This document shows, piece by piece, positions 46,901-56,106 of a DNA stretch of 64,000 bases. Where the stretch lies: positions 780,833 to 844,832 of the forward strand of contig NZ_JAEUGD010000066.1 in assembly GCF_016775155.1 (NCBI RefSeq), read 5' to 3'. The stretch's first letter is position 1, and every line of letters starts with the position of its first letter. Below the pieces are notes generated by a model. That model did no database searches. It saw only the letters and a program-made list of their open reading frames with translations, and had not been told where the DNA came from. A program made the position numbers and the translations under genes. The stretch is from Fulvivirga marina. Its GTDB lineage: Bacteria > Bacteroidota > Bacteroidia > Cytophagales > Cyclobacteriaceae.

Positions 46901-49900
46901 GACTGAAAGACGTACTCCATTCTTGCTCTATCCAGATCACCCTGTAGTCTGTACATTTGAGGCATATTATAAGTCACAGCACTTTTGTCGAACTGCTGGA
47001 GAAAATACATCCGCTGCTGAGCAGAAGACAACCTGTAATGAGGCTTCTTTCCTAGGACCGGAATAGGTTTATGAATTGTACTGTCGGATTCACGAATGTA
47101 CTGACTAATTCCCCTAATATCCTGACGCTTGAATATTTCAGCCAATGGCACTTCAACCTGTAGAAACTTTTGTATGGCGTTGACCATAACCATCATTTTC
47201 AGGGAATGTCCACCTAGCTCAAAGAAGCTTTGATCAGTACTTATGGCTTTTCCATCAATCTTCAGCACCTCAGCCCATATAGCCACCAGTTGCCTCTCTA
47301 AATCATCCATTGGCTGCTGATGCCCCTCTGTGTTTACACTGGAAGCAGAAATTAGTTCTTTCTTATCTACCTTTCCGGTCTGCGTCAAAGGCATTTGACT
47401 CAAATGCACATAGTTGGAAGGTAGCATATAGGCAGGCAGACGTTCCAGCAGGAAGCTCCTTATATCGACAGGCATTAATTCACTACCAGAAACGTAAAAT
47501 GCGGTTATGATTTTTTCACCATGATGCTCTGTTATTAATACTTTGCTATGCTCAACCTGAGTATGCTGCCCAAGGTGGTACTCTATCTCTCCCAGCTCTA
47601 TTCTCAAGCCTCTGACCTTTACCTGATCATCATCCCTGCCGACAAAGAGTAAATTACCATCAGGAAGCCACTTCACAATATCACCCGTAGCATATAGTCT
47701 GCTGCTTTTAGTCTTATCAAAAGGGTTGGGGACAAACTTTTCTTCATTCATCAACTTATCCCTATTCAAATATCCTCTTGACAGTTGTGCTCCACCTACA
47801 TAAAGTTGCCCGGCAACACCTACCGGTACCAGCTCCATCCGCTCGTCAAGTACATAAAATTGTGTGTTAGGTACAGGTTTACCTATAGGTACCGATTTTA
47901 AGCGGGGAGATAGATCAGCCTTAAATTCATATGCACAAACGGTAATGGTGGTCTCAGTCGGACCATATTTGTTAATGAAACGACAATGTCTACTCCAGGC
48001 TTTTGCTAAATCATACTCACAAATCTCACCTCCTACTACTACCCTCCTTAGACTGTCATAACTATCTGGCGAAATGGTCTTCAGGTAGCTAGGTGTGGTG
48101 TGAAGGTGTGTAATGCTATTTTTCCTCAGAAAAGATTTAAATTTCAAACTATTCAACCTGTCCTCTTCCGGAAGCAATACCAAAGCTGCCCCTGATGTAA
48201 GCGCAATAAATATCTGTTCGATAGAAGCATCAAATGTAGGATCACTGAATTGCAATATTCTTTCCTGATTCTCCAACCCATAGTATTTGATCTGGTTTGA
48301 TATATAGTTGCTAAGGCTTCCGTGCTCAACCATCACTCCTTTAGGCTGCCCAGTGGAGCCTGATGTATAGGTTATATAAACCGGCTGCTCTGACCTGATT
48401 TTAGCATTACCCAACATAGATACTTCCGTATCCATTGGTGAAACCATCTCATCCAAAATGATCACTTTTGTTCCATCAATACCTCCCCCCTTGGTACTCT
48501 TTTTATTGCTAATTATACCTACAGCACCTGAATCTTGTAATATGTATTGTATTCTTTGCTTTGGATATTTTGACGATAAGGGCAGATAAACACAACCTGA
48601 TTTGATCACACCTAAAATGGCTACAATCATATCAATACTCTTCTCTAAGTACACCGCCACTACTGACTCTTGCTTTAAGCCCGACTCTGCCAGGTAATGC
48701 GCAACCTGGTCAGATCGTTCATCCAGTTGCTGATAGGTAATAGTGTGTTTGTCATTATCTATAACGGCTATGCTTTGCGGCTCATGAGTTGCTGTCAACT
48801 TGAACGCCTCAACGACAGTTTCATAATCCACACTGGCGTCAGTGTTATTAAAACCCGATATAAGGTTTGATATTTCTTCATCACTAAGCAGTTCTGCCTG
48901 ACGTACCGGAGTATTACATTCGGTAACGATATCATACAGAAGTTTTTCATAGTGATTCAGTAATTGGTTTATGGTATCCTCTCTGAAGAGATCCTTTCTG
49001 TAGACCATGCCCAATTGAATACCATCATCGCCTTCGTTCACTACAAGATTAAGATCAAATTTAGCCCTGCTCCTATCTGTACCGGCACGCTCAAGTGTCA
49101 GTCCTTCCAGAGTTATAGCCTCAGCCTGCGGTGTATTTTGCAGCGAAAACATAACCTGAAAAATCGCATTCTGATTGACGTCCCGCTCGACTTCCAGAGC
49201 ATCAACTATCTTCTCAAAGGGCACCTCCTGGTTTTCATAAGCCTCCAATGTTGTTCGCCTGACCTGTTGAAGAAACTCTGAGAATGAGTGCTCTTCAGCT
49301 ATTTGTGTCCTGAGTGGCAGGGTGTTAACAAAAAAGCCTATCAGCCCTTCAAACTCTTGTTGTAGCCTTCCCGCTATTGGCGTACCAATACATATATCTG
49401 TCTGGTTTGTGTACTTATAAAGCAATACCTTGAAAACTGCCAGCAGAGACATGAAAAGTGTAGCATCATGCTGTTTCGATAATTTATTTAACCCTTTAAG
49501 TATTTGTAGGGGCAGCTTTTTAGAAGCCACCGCACCGATAGCTCCGTGATGACGCGAACGCTCAAAATCAGTGGGTAAATGAAGTGTAGAAACATCTTCT
49601 AGTTTCGACTTCCAATACCCTATTTTTGCTTTCAGATTGTCCCCGGATAAATACGACCTTTGCCAAAGGGCATAATGGGCATAGGTACACTGTAAGGGTT
49701 TCAGTTTCGGCTTCTGTCCCTTTTTCAGACTATTATAGATTTCTACTAACTCATTGACCATTATAGATATTGACCATCCATCAAAAGCTATGTGGTGTAG
49801 CAAAAGCAGAAGCATATGATTTTGTTCAGATGACCTGATCAAAGTGACCTTAAGCATATAGTCTTTAGAGAGGTCAAATGGGGTTTTAATAAGGGAATTG

Positions 49901-52900
49901 ATATAGGCATCTTTATCCTGTCCGTGCAGCTCAAACTCATCAACTTTGTTAATTGACCAGTCAGCAGCATCTTTAAAATGCTGATATCCTATACCCTCTT
50001 CTTCTTTGATCACGGTGCGCAACACATCATGGCGCTCTATGATGCTGACAAAGGCCTTTTGCAAAACATCAGTATCAAGTTGTCCTTTGACATGAAACAC
50101 CCAAGGCATGTGATAATCCAAACTTCCCTGGAGCCTGTCTATAAACCAAAGCCGCTCCTGAGCAAAAGACAAAGGAACAGGGCCATCGATTTTTTGAGCG
50201 ACTCTCACTTCATCTGTATCGCCCTTTTCCAGTGATCGTAAGTGTTTTGCCAGATCATTAAGCTTGGGATATTCAAAAACATCACCAATAGGCACTTTGA
50301 TAGAGAGCGTTTTGCGAATGGCCGATACCACTCTGGTAGCCAGCAGCGAGTGTCCTCCAAGATCAAAGAAATCGCTTTCCGCACTTATCAGGTTTGCGTC
50401 CTGTCGAAGTAGCTCTGACCATATCTCCAACAATTTCAACTCTGTTTCACCGGCCGGAGCCACATATCGCTCAGACTCAATGGCACTTTCCGGCTCAGGA
50501 AGTTTGCTTCTGTCGAGTTTTCCGTTGGCATTAAGGGGAATATCTGACATGCTTACGTAAGCAGTGGGTATCATATACCCAGGCAAGCGTTTGGCGAGGT
50601 TGTTTCTAATCTGATCGCTGGTAATGTCTGACTTAGAAACATGGTATGCTACCAGGTGTGGTTCCCCATGAAGATTTTTTAAAGTCACACTGCACTTCTC
50701 CACTCCGGAAATTTGAGCTATAGCGTTTTCTACCTCGCCCAATTCTACCCTATAACCTCTTAATTTAACCTGATTATCCGCTCTACCTATAAACTCAATA
50801 GTGCCATCAGGTAAAACCCTTCCCATATCTCCTGACCTGTAGCTTCTTACAGCTGATTTACCTCCGGACTCTAAAAAGGCTTTTGCCGTCTTTTCACGAT
50901 CACCCCAATATCCCAGTGCGAGATACTTACTATGGAATACAAGCTCTCCTTCTTCGTATACATCTGTCAACTCCAGATCAGGCCTTCTGATATCGACTCT
51001 GGTATGAGCAACCGGATAACCCACAGGTACATACCCCTTTCCTGTCTTTGTATTTTTATCTATAAAATATTGTAACGCCAGTGTTGACTCTGTTGGCCCG
51101 AGTCCATTAATCATCAGGCAGCTATCAGAGAAATGGCTTTTGTACCTTTCTACATCTTCCACCAATACAGGTTCACCACCCAATACGACCAATCGCAAGC
51201 TTAGACATGACGGTTTTTCCTTAAGCGTATCGGTAAAAAAACGGTAAACTGACGGTGTGGAATGGTAAATGGTAATTCCATGCTTATCGATAAGTTCGCC
51301 AAACCTGGAGAAATCATCATTTCTTATATCAAAAGGAAAAAGTGTTGCTCCGTTTAGCAAGGCTCCATATATGCTCATTTTGGATGCATCTGAGCAATAG
51401 TTCGACAGCCCGGTCAGTTTATCATCATGGCTTATATGCAAGGCATTGGTGTATGTTCTGCAAAAGTGTAAAGCATTGCGGTGAGACTGCATTACGCCCT
51501 TTGGCTTACCTGTTGAGCCTGAGGTATAAAGTATATAAGCCAAATCTGTCGGTTTCACCTCCACATCTTGGGCATAAGATGATATTGGCGCGGGCAGCTT
51601 ATCGAGACTTATCATCCGTAAGCTTCTACCCACCTGCGATATTACCTCCTGAGCCAGTGCTTCATTTCCATGCTCAGTGACAATAGTATCCGCTTTGCTG
51701 TCATCAAGTATCTCAATAATTCGGTCTACCGGATACGAAGTATCAATAGGAACATAGGGCCGCCCAGCCTTAAGTACTCCCAGCATACCGACGATCATAC
51801 TGGCTCCATGGTCAAACAACAGTGCCGCAGGCACCTGATCGTCCTGTACCAGACCATCCGCCAACTGATGTGAAAGCCTGTCTAATTCTTTATAGCTTAT
51901 AGTATCCTCTTCTGTACAAATAGCAATATGGTGTCCATACTTCCCTGCAATTTCGGAAAACCTTCCATGTATCGTCTGGTTGATCTCTTCCTCTTCAAAC
52001 GGATCAAAACTTTTCTTGACCTGAACTGAATTGGTGACATCTGGCAGTGTCGACTGACTAAAAATGTTAAATTCACCAATGTGCGTTTCGGGTGAGGATA
52101 CAATCTGATTTACCAGCAATGCATACTGACTGAATACATATTCAATGGTTTCTCTTTTGAATAAGCCTCCATTATAAACACAATTCAGGTATAGTTTACC
52201 CTCGTATTCTCTGGCATAGAGATTAAGATCAAACTTGGCTGTCAGCAGATCATTGTCCTGGTATGAGTTGATCTCTATCCCTTCAAGGTGTCCGTAAGTA
52301 TCTTGCTTAAAATTGATCAGGTTAAAGAACACATCAAAAAGAGGGTTCCTGTTCAGGTCTCTCTTAATATTCAGTTGTCCCAATAGATTTTCGAACTGAT
52401 AATCCTGATTTTGGAACGCTTCTACAGTGTTATCACGAACCTCATGAAGAAACTGCATGAACGGCTTGTCATAACCTGGCTTATTCCTCAAAGCCAATGT
52501 ATTTAAGAAGAGGCCTACTACATTTTGAAGGCCTTCGCGCTGACGGTTAACTACCGGAGACCCTACAATAACATCACTTTGTCTGCTCCAACGCGCTAAA
52601 ACAACATTGTACGCTGCCAATAAAAATGAAAATAGTGTTACTCCCTGATGGGTAGCAATGAGATTTTTTACTTTGTCTGTAGTCTCTTTGTCGAGTTCAA
52701 ACTGATAGCTTTCTCCTTTGGGGTTAAGTGCTGCTTTTGTTCTATCAAAATCGAGAGGAAGGTTCAATGGCTTCGACTCTGACAATTGCCTCTTCCAATA
52801 GGCTATTTTTTTATCAAAGTAACCTTCATCAAAGGTTTTACGCTGCCAAAATGCATAATCAGCATACTGCACTGTCAGTTCAGGCAATCTGACGGTTTTG

Positions 52901-53613
52901 TTTAAAACCATGGCATTGTATATCTCCTGAAACTCCCTGAAAAGTATAGCCATAGACATACCATCGCAGGCAATGTGGTGTACCGTCATGATGAGAAACA
53001 CTTCCGAACCGGTGCGTTCCAGCAGATCTACCCGTAACATAAAATCCCGTGTAAGATCAAAAGGTTGTTTTTTCAGTCTCTCAATTTCCTGTTTTAACTT
53101 CTGTTCATCAAACTGCTGCCCCTGATGCAGGTTAATACTCCATGTGTCTGATGGCTGAGTTGCCTGGTATGCCGTTTCATCATTTATAATCAGGTAGGTA
53201 CGGAGGGCTCTCTGCCTGTCAAGAAGTACCTTAAAGGATTTTTCCAGATACTCATAACTTACCTTTCCATTAAGCTTAAACACGGATGATACGTGGTACT
53301 GCGATGAACCTTCCAGTTGATCAATAAACCAAATCCTTTCCTGGGCAAAGGACAAGGGAGCTTGCGAAGGGTTATAGCCTCCGGAATTGATAATTTCTGT
53401 TATTTCAGGTACGGGCTTTTCTGTGGTATATTCTTGAAAATACCTTTTGAGCAATGATTGCTCAGCTTTAAGTCTTTGTATAAAACTTTCATTTAGTTTC
53501 TCTCCCTTGGGCACTTTAATAGATAGCTCATCATTCTCATATAGTATCTTCACCCCCAACTCGTTAGCTTCCCGGAGAATATCTATTACAGTAGAAAAAT
53601 TAAATTCTGACAT
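43915..53613 (-). CDS. Three-module NRPS, docking-(C-A-PCP)x3, 3232 aa
   Basis: TubC-like docking at residues 1-58. C domains have HHIACDG near 212, HHIAFDG near 1275 and HHIVSDG near 2318. PCPs have LGGHS near 1085, 2133 and 3172. The first A domain is divergent: the usual FDAS region reads YCSDASKMSIYGALL, followed by IYHSTPSVYR and GLGPTEST (no Tyr before GPTE). Its pocket reads roughly D-A-M-H-V-G-G-L-A-K and I do not predict a substrate. The second and third read D-A-E-H-V-G-K-I-T-K and D-A-E-H-V-G-T-V-T-K. They are close paralogues, and Glu239 hints at a basic side chain. All three A domains keep the A10 Lys. No E, MT or TE domain is seen. It should extend the Asn-containing chain by three residues and pass it to the terminal NRPS, whose start codon overlaps this stop. 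Confidence 0.94.
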   Translation of the reverse strand: MSEFNFSTVIDILREANELGVKILYENDELSIKVPKGEKLNESFIQRLKAEQSLLKRYFQEYTTEKPVPEITEIINSGGYNPSQAPLSFAQERIWFIDQLEGSSQYHVSSVFKLNGKVSYEYLEKSFKVLLDRQRALRTYLIINDETAYQATQPSDTWSINLHQGQQFDEQKLKQEIERLKKQPFDLTRDFMLRVDLLERTGSEVFLIMTVHHIACDGMSMAILFREFQEIYNAMVLNKTVRLPELTVQYADYAFWQRKTFDEGYFDKKIAYWKRQLSESKPLNLPLDFDRTKAALNPKGESYQFELDKETTDKVKNLIATHQGVTLFSFLLAAYNVVLARWSRQSDVIVGSPVVNRQREGLQNVVGLFLNTLALRNKPGYDKPFMQFLHEVRDNTVEAFQNQDYQFENLLGQLNIKRDLNRNPLFDVFFNLINFKQDTYGHLEGIEINSYQDNDLLTAKFDLNLYAREYEGKLYLNCVYNGGLFKRETIEYVFSQYALLVNQIVSSPETHIGEFNIFSQSTLPDVTNSVQVKKSFDPFEEEEINQTIHGRFSEIAGKYGHHIAICTEEDTISYKELDRLSHQLADGLVQDDQVPAALLFDHGASMIVGMLGVLKAGRPYVPIDTSYPVDRIIEILDDSKADTIVTEHGNEALAQEVISQVGRSLRMISLDKLPAPISSYAQDVEVKPTDLAYILYTSGSTGKPKGVMQSHRNALHFCRTYTNALHISHDDKLTGLSNYCSDASKMSIYGALLNGATLFPFDIRNDDFSRFGELIDKHGITIYHSTPSVYRFFTDTLKEKPSCLSLRLVVLGGEPVLVEDVERYKSHFSDSCLMINGLGPTESTLALQYFIDKNTKTGKGYVPVGYPVAHTRVDIRRPDLELTDVYEEGELVFHSKYLALGYWGDREKTAKAFLESGGKSAVRSYRSGDMGRVLPDGTIEFIGRADNQVKLRGYRVELGEVENAIAQISGVEKCSVTLKNLHGEPHLVAYHVSKSDITSDQIRNNLAKRLPGYMIPTAYVSMSDIPLNANGKLDRSKLPEPESAIESERYVAPAGETELKLLEIWSELLRQDANLISAESDFFDLGGHSLLATRVVSAIRKTLSIKVPIGDVFEYPKLNDLAKHLRSLEKGDTDEVRVAQKIDGPVPLSFAQERLWFIDRLQGSLDYHMPWVFHVKGQLDTDVLQKAFVSIIERHDVLRTVIKEEEGIGYQHFKDAADWSINKVDEFELHGQDKDAYINSLIKTPFDLSKDYMLKVTLIRSSEQNHMLLLLLHHIAFDGWSISIMVNELVEIYNSLKKGQKPKLKPLQCTYAHYALWQRSYLSGDNLKAKIGYWKSKLEDVSTLHLPTDFERSRHHGAIGAVASKKLPLQILKGLNKLSKQHDATLFMSLLAVFKVLLYKYTNQTDICIGTPIAGRLQQEFEGLIGFFVNTLPLRTQIAEEHSFSEFLQQVRRTTLEAYENQEVPFEKIVDALEVERDVNQNAIFQVMFSLQNTPQAEAITLEGLTLERAGTDRSRAKFDLNLVVNEGDDGIQLGMVYRKDLFREDTINQLLNHYEKLLYDIVTECNTPVRQAELLSDEEISNLISGFNNTDASVDYETVVEAFKLTATHEPQSIAVIDNDKHTITYQQLDERSDQVAHYLAESGLKQESVVAVYLEKSIDMIVAILGVIKSGCVYLPLSSKYPKQRIQYILQDSGAVGIISNKKSTKGGGIDGTKVIILDEMVSPMDTEVSMLGNAKIRSEQPVYITYTSGSTGQPKGVMVEHGSLSNYISNQIKYYGLENQERILQFSDPTFDASIEQIFIALTSGAALVLLPEEDRLNSLKFKSFLRKNSITHLHTTPSYLKTISPDSYDSLRRVVVGGEICEYDLAKAWSRHCRFINKYGPTETTITVCAYEFKADLSPRLKSVPIGKPVPNTQFYVLDERMELVPVGVAGQLYVGGAQLSRGYLNRDKLMNEEKFVPNPFDKTKSSRLYATGDIVKWLPDGNLLFVGRDDDQVKVRGLRIELGEIEYHLGQHTQVEHSKVLITEHHGEKIITAFYVSGSELMPVDIRSFLLERLPAYMLPSNYVHLSQMPLTQTGKVDKKELISASSVNTEGHQQPMDDLERQLVAIWAEVLKIDGKAISTDQSFFELGGHSLKMMVMVNAIQKFLQVEVPLAEIFKRQDIRGISQYIRESDSTIHKPIPVLGKKPHYRLSSAQQRMYFLQQFDKSAVTYNMPQMYRLQGDLDRARMEYVFQSLISRHDAFRTSFVEVDEEIVQQVHDSVDLNIKYQTCLHDEAIGAIKSFVRPFDLSECSLLRAGLVSFTDRDNEHLLMVDIHHIVSDGISQKILLRDFVSLYNGEDLPEVKLTYKDYAEWRQQEEQKVALTAQQEFWLNVFSDEVPVLELPADHQRPKYKSSRGGVVGFNLSEEATHKLRQISQLEGSTMFMTLLSMYSVLLSKLSNQEDLVIGTPVAGREHTDIEQVVGLFVNTLPLRSFPKRELTYRDFLSEMRDQVVAYFDNQYYPYEELVDKLRIERDPGRNPLFEVMFSYQSFEQTEVEMSDIKIGQFRAGNPLAKFDLNLSATESDDQIHLNFIYNADLFEEDTVGRFAKYMENIIDVICHNPEIRLGNIDFMEQVEQDQLLNEFSGIQQKPVTKLTFNNVLEAFSASVLQAPDNMALVYDNARMTYRQLDERSSQVAHILSHLGIEPGTIVPICHEKNMDMIVAMLGVLKAGCAYLPISPMYPASRIEYIITDVQAKHVIGDSNLANFEGSGIEIIQMNNLADPSALADLKGVEISASQPAYVLYTSGSTGQPKGVVIAHDSLNKFIESQVKAYPLEEGEKVLQFSDFTFDASVEQIFMALTTGATLVLLPDQYRLDHELFESYLQSNEITHMHTTPSFLKTITPGVHGSLRRVVVGGEVCDYHLAEEWSRHCRFFNTYGPTEATVTVSMFEFKRGDNQELKSVPIGKPVANAQLYILNDDLKPVPVGVTGELYIGGEQLAVGYLNNETLTREKFITNTLAMQGDRLYRTGDVTKWLPDGNIMFMGRNDDQVKIRGLRIELGEIEHCLGGHSDIINTKVILTDHHGEKVLVAYYTARQEVSTAEIRDFLLASLPGYMLPSYYVYLEEMPLTQTGKIDKKALPHPEFAISGYIEEPSNHIEETLVTIWSGLLGLPENKISVTRSFFELGGHSLLATMMVNKVYRELKVHVPVREIFNKQTIKDLSDYIITANQIEIHSESQDDIIEFTL

Positions 53614-53712
53614 TTTATACTTTGACTATTTTTTATTCAATGACTAAACCTGTCAAGCTTATGCTCAACAACTCACAACTTTTATCAAAAAGGGCCTCTC
53701 AAAAAGAGACCA

Positions 53713-56106
53713 TTACTCATGCTTCAAACTGATAACCGGATTTTGTCTGGCTGACTTAACGGTATGAAAGCTTACAGTAAGCAGAGCTATTAAGAGTGTA
53801 AATATTCCTCCTAGCAAAAAGGCCCACCAGGGAATGTTTATTTTATAGACAAATCCTTGTAACCAGGTATCAGCGGCATACCACGCTAAAGGAGAAGCAA
53901 GTATGAATGCAAGTATTACCAGTATCACGATCTCTTTGGTCAATAACCCAAGTACACTGGTTGTGGAAGAGCCCAGTACTTTTCTTATCCCAATCTCCTT
54001 GGTTCTCTGTGCCATGCTAAAGGCGGAAAGACCCAATAACCCCAGACAGGAAATGATAATGGCGATCAGGGCTAAACTGATAAATAGTTTTCCGAATCTC
54101 TCTTCTGCTACGTATTGAGCATTGTAGTCCTCATCAAAGAAAAAGTATAGGAAGGGCTTATTGGGTATAAGCTCGCGCCACTCTTTTTCAAGAGCTTTCA
54201 TGGTACCGGCAATATCGTTACCCTGCAGATCAAAAGACATAAAGGTGAATAGCCCGGGTAATATTCTGATGGTCAGTGGCTGTACTTTGTTATGGAATGA
54301 CTCAAAATGAAAGTCTTTAACCACACCTATGATCAATCCGGTATCACGTCCCTGGCTAAATTCTTTTCCTATTACATCTTCTGGATTATCATACCCCAGG
54401 CTTTCTACCGCCGACTCATTAAGGATCATGGCCTCGCGCAAGTCTGTAGCAAAGTCTTTAGAGAACCCGCGGCCTGCTATAACTTCTATACCGTACTGTT
54501 GTAAAAAATTATAATCAACAAAATAAACGTCTGACAAGAAGCTTTCTGTCTGGTTATTAATATCAGGTATCTCTGTATCGAATTTTCGATTGACTCTACC
54601 GGGTATAGCTGACGATATAGACACCTGCTCTACTCCCTGAACGGTACTAAACTTTTGTTTCAGGGACTCTTCATGTTCAATTACGCTTTTATCAAAGTGA
54701 AAATCCACAACCAGTTTCCTGTTCTTATCAAAGCCTAAATCCTGATTTTTCATGTAATCAAGCTGTGAATAAACCACAACCGTAGAAATGATAAGGATGA
54801 TAGAGATAGCAAACTGCATGATCACAAGAGCCTTTCGAAGACCACTCCCTTTTGTGCCAGAAACCTGGGTCCCTTTCAGGCTACTGATCGGGTTGAAGCC
54901 AGATAATACTATCGCAGGGTATATGGCTGAAACTACACCACTGAGTACGGCAATGAAAAACAGCATAAGCACCTGCTTGTAGTTATCGAGGATATTGGTA
55001 CTGATCTCTTTGCCTATAATTTGATTGAAAGTAGGCAGCAGAAGTGCCGCTATTACAAGTGCCAGCACGAAGGCTATCATTGAAAAGTATAGTGCGTCTG
55101 AAAGGAATTGAAAAACCAATTGCTCCTTCTGTGCTCCCAAAGCCTTTCTCACTCCTATTTCTTTGGCCCTTTTTACTGACATGGCAGTAGAAAGATTAAT
55201 GAAATTGAAGCAGGCAATAAATAGTACTAAGCCTGCTACGATAGAAAATATGTATATCTTGTCAATGTCACCTGTTACAGCTGAACCATAACGGCTACCT
55301 CTTGGAAGTGCATGCAGATAAAGGTCTTTTAAGGGTTCAATGAGATAAGTATAAGTTACACCCTCTTTTTGAATGTACTTTTCGGGATACTCTTTCAGCT
55401 TTGCATTAAAAGCTTCGGCATCTACCTGCTGATTGAATAACAGGTAGGTGTAAAACCCAAAACGTGTCCAGTTATTATTCATTCTGGGGTTCCACTCCTG
55501 TAGCAGGGTAGTCATTGATAACAAAATATCGACTTTGAAATGCGAGTTCTCAGGCATATCCTCAAAGACAGCGGTAACCTGGGCAGGCTCAGTTCCATCC
55601 AGCATCAATGTTTTACCTATACAGTCAGTTGTTCCAAAATTTCTCATGGCAGCTGACCTGGAAATGGCCAGACTAAAAGGCTTTGTCAGGGCTGTTTTAG
55701 GGTTTCCATGAACAAATGAAAATGTAAATACAGTGAACATGGAAGAATCTGCGTAGGCAATATTCTCTTCTGTATATTGATCTCTTGATTCATTTTTCAG
55801 GATCAGATAATCAAGAAATACCCTGGCAAATGACTCTACCTCGGGAAATTCATCAGTTATCATTGGTCCCATCGGAGCTGAACTGCTCTCGTTAGTCACT
55901 CCGGTGGGATTCTCTATATCTGTTACCAGTCGGTATATGCGATCAGCATTGTCATGGTATCGATCATAGTTAAGCTCAAAATCGATAAAAATAAATGCAA
56001 AAAAGCATACACATATCCCAACAACCAGTCCTGTCAGGTTAATGATTGAAAAGCCAATATTATTCTTAATAAACTTAAAAGACGATTTGAAATAGCTAAA
56101 CAGCAT
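53713..56106 (-). CDS. FtsX/MacB-type ABC transporter permease, 797 aa
   Basis: It has the same family and layout as the permease at 24586-26991: an N-terminal membrane segment (GFSIINLTGLVVGICVCFF), a periplasmic domain, a central set of hydrophobic segments with SVKRAKEIGVRKALGA, a second periplasmic domain, and a C-terminal set with AQRTKEIGIRKVLGSS. Both signature phrases are typical of FtsX permeases. There is no ATPase neighbour. It overlaps the GT9 stop by 11 bases and lies 99 bases ahead of the three-module NRPS, so it is part of the right unit and a candidate exporter or self-protection protein for the peptide. Confidence 0.88.
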   Translation of the reverse strand: MLFSYFKSSFKFIKNNIGFSIINLTGLVVGICVCFFAFIFIDFELNYDRYHDNADRIYRLVTDIENPTGVTNESSSAPMGPMITDEFPEVESFARVFLDYLILKNESRDQYTEENIAYADSSMFTVFTFSFVHGNPKTALTKPFSLAISRSAAMRNFGTTDCIGKTLMLDGTEPAQVTAVFEDMPENSHFKVDILLSMTTLLQEWNPRMNNNWTRFGFYTYLLFNQQVDAEAFNAKLKEYPEKYIQKEGVTYTYLIEPLKDLYLHALPRGSRYGSAVTGDIDKIYIFSIVAGLVLFIACFNFINLSTAMSVKRAKEIGVRKALGAQKEQLVFQFLSDALYFSMIAFVLALVIAALLLPTFNQIIGKEISTNILDNYKQVLMLFFIAVLSGVVSAIYPAIVLSGFNPISSLKGTQVSGTKGSGLRKALVIMQFAISIILIISTVVVYSQLDYMKNQDLGFDKNRKLVVDFHFDKSVIEHEESLKQKFSTVQGVEQVSISSAIPGRVNRKFDTEIPDINNQTESFLSDVYFVDYNFLQQYGIEVIAGRGFSKDFATDLREAMILNESAVESLGYDNPEDVIGKEFSQGRDTGLIIGVVKDFHFESFHNKVQPLTIRILPGLFTFMSFDLQGNDIAGTMKALEKEWRELIPNKPFLYFFFDEDYNAQYVAEERFGKLFISLALIAIIISCLGLLGLSAFSMAQRTKEIGIRKVLGSSTTSVLGLLTKEIVILVILAFILASPLAWYAADTWLQGFVYKINIPWWAFLLGGIFTLLIALLTVSFHTVKSARQNPVISLKHE

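Noticed and set aside
53614-53712. Possible hairpin TCTC-AAAAA-GAGA near 53696-53710 as terminator
   Set aside because: Only four pairs form and the flanks do not pair, too weak to call.
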